Position numbers and translations under genes: made by a program. Below the pieces are notes generated by a model, which did no database searches, was not told where the DNA came from, and saw nothing but the letters and a program-made list of their open reading frames with translations. A DNA stretch of 15,625 nt from positions 1 to 15,625 of the forward strand of contig JAVBKP010000134.1 of assembly GCA_031553975.1 (NCBI GenBank), in the 5' to 3' direction. This DNA is from JAVBKP01 sp031553975 (GTDB lineage Bacteria > Bacillota > Clostridia > Peptostreptococcales > Anaerovoracaceae). Positions 1-4,971 of this stretch are shown piece by piece. How positions within the stretch are numbered: position 1 is the stretch's first letter; each line of letters starts with the position of its first letter.

Positions 1-93
1 CAAATATCTGAAAACTTGAAAAAGAGGATGATAAGAAAAGGATGTGCTGAAGAGGCATTAAGGCCATTTATACAGGAGAGGGGAGGCGCTTAA
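1..93 (+). CDS. 3' end of probable Tad pilus ATPase (TadA/CpaF), partial
   Basis: An open frame enters from the left edge and stops with TAA at 91-93, leaving the last 30 residues of a protein (ending ERGGA). No ATPase motif lies within the fragment. The identification rests mainly on position: TadB-like and TadC-like genes follow at once, and in Tad loci the hexameric secretion ATPase TadA/CpaF normally precedes TadB. The tail, which includes the stretch ISENLKKRM, is compatible with the helical C-terminus of CpaF proteins, but that is an impression rather than a motif match. The ribosome binding site of the next gene lies inside its last codons, so the two are probably translationally linked. 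Confidence 0.5.
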   Translation, partial: QISENLKKRMIRKGCAEEALRPFIQERGGA

Positions 94-97
94 ACTG
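80..97 (+). promoter_or_regulatory. Strong ribosome binding site with CTG as likely tadB start
   Basis: GGGGAGG at 80-86 sits 8 bases before CTG (95-97), which is in frame with the TadB-like gene. The frame is open only from 62 (TAA at 59-61), and it contains no ATG, GTG or TTG before the TTG at 125, which has no visible ribosome binding site. Initiation at CTG adds ten residues (beginning with Q-V-I-E-F-F after the initiator) that complete the N-terminal membrane helix. Confidence 0.5.
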
Positions 98-124
98 CAG
101 GTAATTGAGTTTTTTAAATTTATC

Positions 125-1027
125 TTGATTTTCGTATCAGGAATCCTTTTGCTAAAAGTGGATATTTTCAAAACAGAAAGTAGCTTTTCAGTGAAAGAAA
201 GCATGTTGCAAAGCAAAAGAGACATAATCATAGCAGCGATGCAACAAAACAAACAAATTAGACTTATGAAAAAGGTTCAAATCCTAATAGAAAATACAAA
301 AACAGCAAAGAAAGCGTTCTATTTGATGGAGGCTTTTTCTTTTGCGCTTGGAAGCATAGCGGGAGGCGTTTTGTTCAAAGGCGCTTTCCTAGCCGTGGTA
401 ACAGGCATCGCATTGATGGTGCTACCAATTTACTATCTCATGTACAAGGATAAACGTAGGCTTAGAAAATTTGAGACAGAGCTAATGCACGCCATGGGGC
501 AGATTACAAACTCATATATAAGCCTAAACGATATCCAAAAGTCATTTGAGAGGTATATTGAGGAAAAAAATAGATTTGTTTTAGAGAAAAATAGGCAAAC
601 CACAGTGTTTGACGAATTTCTAGCAGAAATAAAATTTCAATCACCATCTACTGTACTTGCTTTGAAAAAATTAGGCGACAAGGTAGATAATAAGTACTTT
701 AAAGAGTGGATTAGGCTACTAATTTTATGCCAGAAAAACAGCGAGCTAAAATTTGGATTAGAACCTGTTGTTAGATCCATGAATGATCAACAGAACAATG
801 AAGTTGAGCACGATACAGCCATGGCAGCCGCGTGGCAAATGTTTTTTTTAACAATAGGAGCGTGTTTCGCGCTACCGCCATTGATGGGACAAGTCAATAG
901 TGATTGGTATGCTGCACTGACAAAAACTACAGGAGGGCAAATTTTAATTTTGCTTATGATTGTAGCAGCAGTAGTACAGTCTTTTTATGTACTAGCAATT
1001 ACCAAGAAGAAAAATGAAATTATGTAA
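125..1027 (+). CDS. tadB: TadB-like inner-membrane platform protein of the Tad pilus system
   Basis: Probable polytopic platform protein, working with TadC and the TadA ATPase to assemble Flp-type pili or secrete substrates. The coordinates give the shortest form with a standard start (TTG, 300 residues). A CTG at 95 with a good ribosome binding site is more likely the true start. Membrane segments are visible at the N-terminus, at about residues 68-105, 235-256 and 272-292. After the second hydrophobic region comes a basic stretch (YKDKRRLRKFETEL) followed by a helical region, which matches the T2SSF layout typical of TadB. The next gene follows after about 75 bases on the same strand. The family assignment is by layout and neighbourhood; no catalytic motif is expected. 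Confidence 0.75.
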   Translation: MIFVSGILLLKVDIFKTESSFSVKESMLQSKRDIIIAAMQQNKQIRLMKKVQILIENTKTAKKAFYLMEAFSFALGSIAGGVLFKGAFLAVVTGIALMVLPIYYLMYKDKRRLRKFETELMHAMGQITNSYISLNDIQKSFERYIEEKNRFVLEKNRQTTVFDEFLAEIKFQSPSTVLALKKLGDKVDNKYFKEWIRLLILCQKNSELKFGLEPVVRSMNDQQNNEVEHDTAMAAAWQMFFLTIGACFALPPLMGQVNSDWYAALTKTTGGQILILLMIVAAVVQSFYVLAITKKKNEIM

Positions 1028-1041
1028 TTACATTCAATGGG

Positions 1042-1059
1042 AGAGGGGGAGTACATATT
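1042..1059 (+). promoter_or_regulatory. Ribosome binding site upstream of the tadC frame, facing a near-cognate ATT codon
   Basis: The purine-rich tract AGAGGGGGAG (1042-1051) is followed 5 bases later by ATT at 1057, in frame with the TadC-like gene. The first standard start codon in that frame is GTG at 1102, 50 bases away, with no ribosome binding site. Codons 1057-1101 encode a hydrophobic stretch (ISILILFVKIISVWL) that would serve as the first TadC membrane helix. An alternative is coupling through a 21-codon ORF (ATG 1037 to TAG 1100-1102) whose stop overlaps the GTG by one base. Confidence 0.4.
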
Positions 1060-1101
1060 AGTATACTTATTCTATTTGTTAAGATCATATCCGTTTGGCT
1101 A

Positions 1102-1980
1102 GTGTTGAAGGCCTTGGATTTGATCACTTCTGCGGTGACAAACATGCCGCCTAAGTCTAGCCGAAAGGCCTTTAGGAACTCAATCATGATTAAGGTATCG
1201 CTAAAAGATAGGGTCTTGAATTCAATTGTGATGCCTGCGACTAAACCAATAGCGAAGCTTATACGGCTTTCGGAATCTCGGGTGGAGGAGATGGAAATTG
1301 AGCTGGGCCGTGTTGGGATACCACTCACGCCCCAAGAGTATTATGCGAAGGCGATAGTAATAACGGCACTGACGATACCGCTGACGGGTTTGCTTATGCT
1401 AGTGGGATTACAAAGTATGATACCATTGGCACTGCTCATCACAGGGATGATGTTTCATAGGAGCATTAACGAAATTAGAGAGCGTGAGAAGAAAAAGAAA
1501 GAAAAAATTGAGTTTTTGCTGCCAGGATTCATTAGGGCCATTTACTATAAGCTCAACGATAGCAGTAAAGGAAATAATTTAGTCCAGGTGGACTTGATAC
1601 AGATATTTGAAGATTATCTGTTAATTGCTAATAATGATATTTTTTACTATGACGTATCAACATTGATATTTGATATGAAATCAAGCTCGATTGAGTCAGC
1701 TTTGAACGAGTTCAAAAAGCGAATATCTATACCAGAGGTGACTTTTCTAGTCAATGCATTGCTTGGAATTCACAGGGGAGAGGCACAAAATACGGCACTT
1801 GAAATGCTGGCACAAAATATGGATGTGAAAGCCCGAGAAAACCATAAGAAAGCCCTACAAAAAATACCTGGCAAGGTCTTTGCAGCATGTTGGCCACTGG
1901 TAGTTATAACGGTAACTGTAATGCTATATATGGTTATTGCAGATATGAGATTAAAAGCCATGGGAATAAACGTAATATAA
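1102..1980 (+). CDS. tadC: TadC-like inner-membrane platform protein of the Tad pilus system
   Basis: Second platform protein, expected to pair with TadB. In the shortest form with a standard start (GTG) it has 292 residues. Starting at the ATT at 1057 would add 15 residues and a full N-terminal membrane helix. Visible parts are hydrophobic helices at about residues 85-117 and 262-283, a highly charged segment (REREKKKKEK) at about 126-135, and a long central cytoplasmic region of mixed helices. This split of helices around a soluble domain is the usual TadC/T2SSF organisation. It is followed 17 bases later by the Flp-like prepilin gene, so the genes are in one operon. Confidence comes from layout and gene order; alternatives such as another T2SSF protein cannot be excluded. 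Confidence 0.72.
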   Translation: MLKALDLITSAVTNMPPKSSRKAFRNSIMIKVSLKDRVLNSIVMPATKPIAKLIRLSESRVEEMEIELGRVGIPLTPQEYYAKAIVITALTIPLTGLLMLVGLQSMIPLALLITGMMFHRSINEIREREKKKKEKIEFLLPGFIRAIYYKLNDSSKGNNLVQVDLIQIFEDYLLIANNDIFYYDVSTLIFDMKSSSIESALNEFKKRISIPEVTFLVNALLGIHRGEAQNTALEMLAQNMDVKARENHKKALQKIPGKVFAACWPLVVITVTVMLYMVIADMRLKAMGINVI

Positions 1981-1997
1981 ATAATGGAGGATGAAAA

Positions 1998-2237
1998 ATG
2001 ATACAAAAAATCAACAAAACCAGCAAACAGGTTTTTAAAAAGGGGACAGAGAGGTTAAAAGTAGAAGCAAGAAGTTTTACTAAGATATTAAAAGATCAAT
2101 CTGGGATGACGGCATTTGAGTTTTTTATGGGATTTGCTGTATCAGTTATTTTTGTGGGGCTACTTATTGTAGCAGGCAAGAAATTTATGCCAGAAATGAC
2201 TGATAAAGTTGTTAGCAGCTTCATGAATCTATTTTAG
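1998..2237 (+). CDS. Flp-like major prepilin candidate
   Basis: A 79-residue protein with a 36-residue basic leader ending in DQSG, then MTAFEFFMGFAVSVIF. This gives the prepilin peptidase pattern: Gly at -1, Glu at +5 and a single hydrophobic helix right after the cleavage site. The mature part would be 43 residues, the size expected of a Flp pilin, with a short tail after the helix. Phe stands at +6 where Flp proteins usually have Tyr. The ATG is preceded by GGAGG (1985-1989), supporting this start. It lies between tadC and two further pseudopilin-like genes, as in Tad operons. It probably forms the pilus fibre after cleavage by a TadV/CpaA peptidase, which is not in the window. The unusually long leader is the main oddity. 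Confidence 0.7.
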   Translation: MIQKINKTSKQVFKKGTERLKVEARSFTKILKDQSGMTAFEFFMGFAVSVIFVGLLIVAGKKFMPEMTDKVVSSFMNLF

Positions 2238-2238
2238 C

Positions 2239-2700
2239 ATGGGTAGAACTATGACTAAAAAAAAGTTGCTAAGAGTGCTGGGGAATCAGAAGGGCATGAC
2301 AGGAATTGAAATTTTGCTAATAGCATTTTTTTCGTTGATATTGGTCACTTCGGGGATGCATATGCTAGCGGCCAGTGTAAAGCACTCTGAAGTGGATTTT
2401 GCGGCGAGAAGGGTTGCAAGGCTCATTGAGGTAGAAGGTGGTGTTACACCTTTGGTATATACTACGTTTGAAAGCTTAAAAAAGGAAATAGACGTGCCCG
2501 ATGCAAAGCTGCAGATCACAGATGTTAATTATTTCAATGCTGCTGAGAAAACCATACAGCTGAAAGAGATGTTTAAAGTTCATATAGTAGCGCAGTACCA
2601 CTTAAAAGTGTTAGATCCATTTGGGATGGAACCAATATATTATGACATCCCGCTAGTCGGTGAAAAGTCAGGAATGTCGGAGGTATATCACAAACCATGA
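2239..2700 (+). CDS. TadE-like pseudopilin of the Tad system
   Basis: A 153-residue protein with a short basic leader ending NQKG, followed by MTGIEILLIAFFSLIL. It has the class III prepilin signature with Gly at -1 and Glu at +5, then one membrane helix and a soluble domain of about 115 residues. TadE-type minor pilins have this form; related Clostridia proteins are often filed under DUF4320, which I suggest only as a possibility. The start overlaps the previous gene's end closely (one base apart) and lacks its own clear ribosome binding site; ATG at 2251 is an alternative giving a 15-residue leader. The stop overlaps the next ATG (ATGA at 2697-2700), showing translational coupling. Its codons 7-22 reappear in the chimeric copy at 4438-4485. 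Confidence 0.65.
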   Translation: MGRTMTKKKLLRVLGNQKGMTGIEILLIAFFSLILVTSGMHMLAASVKHSEVDFAARRVARLIEVEGGVTPLVYTTFESLKKEIDVPDAKLQITDVNYFNAAEKTIQLKEMFKVHIVAQYHLKVLDPFGMEPIYYDIPLVGEKSGMSEVYHKP

Positions 2701-3179
2701 GAGTAAGAAAAAGTAGTAGATCCTGGACGCTGATCCAGGATCAGCGGGGAAGCGGTGCCGTATGGCTGCTATTTGTTGTATTCGGCTTTATGCTAATGAT
2801 CTCGGTAGCATTGGAATATTCACGCTGGATTAACGTAAGAGAAGCAGTATATTCAGACCTAGATAGGGTCATGAGTATTGCGATAGAAGAATCCATGATG
2901 GATGCCTATAGATCTGATTACGATGGGCATCTCGACCCAGGTATCACAGAAAGAGCATTTTATAGAGAACTAAACAATAGCCTAAAGCTAAATTCTCGCC
3001 TAGAACGAACCAAATCTGATGGGACAGTAGTTTATACCATCCACATCAAAAAACTAAACGTGCTGGAAGATACAGCACGTTTAGAGGTGTTTGCCGAAGC
3101 CACTATACCCAGCAAGCTCTTTCGGATGAATATTACTGTGCCGATAGAGCTGATTAGTAAGAATGGTAGGGTGGGGTGA
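2697..3179 (+). CDS. TadE/TadG-like pilus-associated protein
   Basis: A 160-residue protein with a basic N-terminus (to about residue 18), one membrane helix at about 20-42 (WLLFVVFGFMLMISVALEY), and a soluble domain of about 115 residues. It resembles the TadE/TadG group that forms membrane-anchored minor components of Tad pili. It has Gly-18 before the helix but no Glu at +5, so cleavage as a prepilin is doubtful. It overlaps the preceding gene by four bases and is the last recognisable gene of the pilus operon. This gene is also the one duplicated downstream: a near-identical damaged copy lies at 4486-4916 and a diverged fragment at 8562-8619. Downstream neighbours are accessory genes, so its 3' end marks the border of the backbone. 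Confidence 0.65.
   Translation: MRVRKSSRSWTLIQDQRGSGAVWLLFVVFGFMLMISVALEYSRWINVREAVYSDLDRVMSIAIEESMMDAYRSDYDGHLDPGITERAFYRELNNSLKLNSRLERTKSDGTVVYTIHIKKLNVLEDTARLEVFAEATIPSKLFRMNITVPIELISKNGRVG
2801..3176 (+). repeat. Direct repeat, left copy (right copy at 4535-4910)
   Basis: About 376 bases of the last pilus gene recur 1734 bases downstream. Reading the copies side by side, I count 11 differences in 2801-2906 and only 4 in 2907-3175. Three of the 15 differences change the protein (V to G, V to A, R to Q). The sharp change in divergence points to exchange between copies after duplication. Confidence 0.9.
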
Positions 3180-3184
3180 TGTAG

Positions 3185-3553
3185 ATGTGCAAAATGTTAT
3201 TATCAATTAATCCTGAGCATGTAGAAAATATAATGAATGGGAAAAAACAATTTGAATTCAGAAAAATTAAATGTAAATCTGACGTGAACAAAATAATAAT
3301 TTATTCGACGGCACCTGTGATGCGTGTAGTGGGCGAAGTTGATATTACCGGAGTTATTGAAGATTCACCAAATGAAGTATGGGCACTGACATCAGAGCAT
3401 TCTGGTATTAGTAAAATATTCTTTGACAAATATTTTCAAGACAGAGAAAAAGCAGTGGCCTATAAGCTTGGCAAAGTGAAAAAATACAATAAGGCACTTA
3501 CCTTATCTGATATTGGTGTCCGTTTCGCTCCTCAATCATTCATCTACATATAG
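3185..3553 (+). CDS. ASCH-domain protein
   Basis: A 122-residue protein that is essentially one ASCH domain (the ASC-1 homology fold, a PUA-like beta barrel thought to bind RNA or modified nucleotides). It begins with the typical pattern LLSINPEHVENIMNGKKQFE followed by FRK. Beta strands holding IIIYSTAPVMRVVGEVDI come next, and ALTLSDIG near the C-terminus also fits. The start lies 5 bases after the pilus gene's stop, with GGGGTGATG upstream as a weak ribosome binding site, so it can be read through from the pilus operon. It faces hicB convergently across a shared terminator. Single-domain ASCH proteins occur in accessory islands and beside toxin-antitoxin genes; whether it works with HicAB is not shown by the sequence. 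The domain call is firm but its ligand is unknown. Confidence 0.8.
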   Translation: MCKMLLSINPEHVENIMNGKKQFEFRKIKCKSDVNKIIIYSTAPVMRVVGEVDITGVIEDSPNEVWALTSEHSGISKIFFDKYFQDREKAVAYKLGKVKKYNKALTLSDIGVRFAPQSFIYI

Positions 3554-3623
3554 GCGTATGCGTTAGAGGAGATTACCTTGTCTGTATACATATTTGATTA
3601 GGGCTCAATTTTCATAAAGAAAC

Positions 3624-3676
3624 AAAACCAAAAGTCCCATCTTCAAGTTCGGCTTGAGAGTGGGACTTTTGGTTTT
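3624..3676. terminator. Bidirectional intrinsic terminator between ASCH gene and hicB
   Basis: A perfect 16-base inverted repeat (AAAACCAAAAGTCCCA at 3624-3639; its complement at 3661-3676) encloses an inner stem (TCAAG/CTTGA) with a TTCGG loop. T-rich arms on both sides allow termination of both the ASCH (plus) and hicB (minus) transcripts. Confidence 0.85.
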
Positions 3677-3683
3677 GATAAGG

Positions 3684-4076
3684 CTATTCGGTAATAGACA
3701 GTTCTTCTTTCAAGGCTTTTTGAAGTATGGATGAAAAGTTGATTCCAGCTTTTTCAGCCTCTTCATTTAGCCAGGAAGGGATTGTTAAATTTTTGCGTAT
3801 AGTGCGCATTTCATGCTTGCGTCGATAGACGTCAATATCCACATCTACGAGAGTGAGAATATCTTCTTTATCATGGGAAATTGAATTAATACCTGATGAA
3901 GGAGGGATTTCTCTTCCCGCATATTGTTCCGCTACACACCAAATGCAAATAGCATCTCTTGCCATTTCTATGGCATCAGCAATATCAGTACCTTGAGTAT
4001 CAATTTCTAGATCAGGCACAGATACAAGATAGTATTGTGCGCCCTTTGAAATTACAACAGGATAAACAGCTTTCAT
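3684..4076 (-). CDS. hicB: HicB-family antitoxin
   Basis: A 130-residue antitoxin expected to bind and block HicA and to repress its own operon. The N-terminal part (MKAVYPVVISKGAQYYLVSVPD, broken here only for description at about residue 20) is the degenerate RNase H-like HicB fold. The segment ADAIEMARDAICIWCVAEQ continues it. The C-terminal part (about residues 93-125, RTIRKNLTIPSWLNEEAEK then FSSILQKALKEEL) is a ribbon-helix-helix DNA-binding domain. I chose the ATG at 4076, preceded by AAGGAGGTA, over an upstream ATG at 4118 that would extend into the hicA-hicB gap. It follows hicA by 34 bases on the same strand. Its last 13 codons closely resemble the end of the unrelated ATPase gene at 4925. 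Confidence 0.93.
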   Translation of the reverse strand: MKAVYPVVISKGAQYYLVSVPDLEIDTQGTDIADAIEMARDAICIWCVAEQYAGREIPPSSGINSISHDKEDILTLVDVDIDVYRRKHEMRTIRKNLTIPSWLNEEAEKAGINFSSILQKALKEELSITE

Positions 4077-4110
4077 AATATACCTCCTTGAGCTTGGGAT
4101 AAAGGAACGG

Positions 4111-4284
4111 TTATTCAATACCGTTTCGCTTAAGAATTTTTTTAACTAGAATTTCATCAATTTCAGTATGACGCCCAATGGGTTCATTTTTTATACCATT
4201 GGTGTAGATGTCATGATTTCCACCATGATGAGAGAAGTACCAACCATTCTTTTCAAGTTTTCTAATCAAATCTTTACGTTTCAT
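4111..4284 (-). CDS. hicA: HicA-family mRNA interferase toxin
   Basis: A 57-residue protein starting MKRKDLIRKLEKNGWYFSHH and continuing GGNHDIYTNG, then IGRHTEIDEILVKKILK. This is the full HicA double-stranded-RNA-binding-like fold. The HHGGNHD segment carries the conserved Gly residues and the active-site histidine region, and length matches the family (about 55-70). HicA toxins cut mRNA when free of HicB. The start ATG has GGGAGGC 10 bases upstream, and a strong promoter lies just beyond. The toxin is first in the operon, with hicB following. Nothing suggests inactivation, so the pair may be functional and could stabilise the island. Confidence 0.95.
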   Translation of the reverse strand: MKRKDLIRKLEKNGWYFSHHGGNHDIYTNGIKNEPIGRHTEIDEILVKKILKRNGIE

Positions 4285-4310
4285 TGTTATGATTGCCTCC
4301 CTATACTTAT

Positions 4311-4339
4311 ATTATACGCATTATATACGCATAGGTCAA
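4311..4339 (-). promoter_or_regulatory. hicAB promoter with repeated operator-like motif
   Basis: Reading the minus strand, TTGACC (4334-4339) and TATAAT (4311-4316) are 17 bases apart. The spacer and -10 contain two direct copies of TGCGTATA, a likely binding site for the HicB ribbon-helix-helix domain and thus for autoregulation. Transcription would start near 4304, just before the hicA ribosome binding site (4295-4301). Confidence 0.8.
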
Positions 4340-4378
4340 TTGCTTTTTTATAAAATTACTAATTATAATGTTGCGCTC

Positions 4379-4436
4379 TTAATTTAGCCTTAATAACTCG
4401 CTACCGCTTTTAGTGTGGCCAACACTATGATTAGTG
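4379..4436 (-). pseudogene. Scar of a Dam-type methyltransferase gene (3' end only)
   Basis: On the minus strand this stretch encodes SVGHTKSGSELL followed by RLN and a stop. The 12 residues SVGHTKSGSELL are identical to a segment near the C-terminus of the intact methyltransferase at 8626-9465. The DNA (about 4390-4436) aligns with 8658-8706 with few differences. Everything upstream of this fragment is replaced at about 4437 by the chimeric pilus gene, so only a truncated tail remains. It marks a recombination junction rather than a gene. Confidence 0.85.
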
Positions 4437-4437
4437 T

Positions 4438-4916
4438 AAAAAGAGGTTGCTGAGCACGCTAGCAAATCAGAAAGGCATGACAGGAGCCGTATGGCTGTTA
4501 TTTATTGTTTTCATCTTCACTTCATGCTAATCATCTCGGTAGCACTGGAATATTCACGCTGGATCAATGTAAGAGAAGCAGGATATTCAGACCTAGATAG
4601 AGCCATGAGCATCGCAATAGAAGAGTCCATGATGGATGCTTATAGATCTGATTACGATGGGCATCTCGACCCAGGTATCACAGAAAGAGCATTTTATAGA
4701 GAACTAAACAATAGCCTAAAGCTAAATTCTCGCCTAGAACAAACCAAATCTGATGGGACAGTAGTTTATACCATCCACATCAAAAAACTAAACGTGCTGG
4801 AAGATACAGCACGTTTAGAGGTGTTTGCGGAAGCCACTATACCCAGCAAGCTCTTTCGGATGAATATTACTGTGCCGATAGAGCTTATTAGTAAGAATGG
4901 TCGGGTGGGGATGTAG
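4438..4916 (+). pseudogene. Chimeric, frameshifted copy of the last two pilus genes
   Basis: Positions 4438-4485 match codons 7-22 of the TadE-like gene (copy reads KKRLLSTLANQKGMTG; original 2257-2304). From 4486 the sequence switches to the TadE/TadG-like gene starting at its GCCGTATGG (2757). A net 5-base insertion between about 4510 and 4535 breaks the frame, so the fused frame ends at TAA (4528-4530). The rest is open from ATG 4491 and encodes 141 residues, of which residues 12-140 follow the original with three substitutions. AGGAG lies close to that ATG, so a shortened protein (MAVIYCFHLHFMLIIS at its start) might be made; its membrane helix is partly garbled. There is no in-frame start for the chimeric leader. 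It is probably a non-functional recombination product, though mostly silent differences suggest the source allele was under selection. Confidence 0.8.
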
Positions 4917-4924
4917 TGGAAATG

Positions 4925-4971
4925 CTATTCAGTCATGGATAGTTCTTCTTTTAGGGAGTTTTGGAGCGCAG
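4925..4971 (-). repeat. HicB-like tail on the ATPase gene
   Basis: The ATPase ends LQNSLKEELSMTE; HicB at 3684 ends LQKALKEELSITE. Ten of 13 residues match, both use TAG as stop, and the DNA aligns over about 45 bases. In HicB this is the last helix of the ribbon-helix-helix domain. In the ATPase it has no evident role, so the ATPase reading frame probably ran into a leftover hicB 3' end at a recombination joint. Confidence 0.7.

Noticed and set aside
3624..3676. Long inverted repeat read as a possible transposon end
   Set aside because: It lies exactly between two convergent gene ends, has T-rich arms and an internal stem-loop, and has no transposase or target duplication; a bidirectional terminator explains it fully.
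4168..4353. Plus-strand open frame of 61 codons opposite hicA
   Set aside because: It is the complement of hicA and its promoter, has no ribosome binding site and encodes no recognisable protein; HicA on the other strand is unmistakable.
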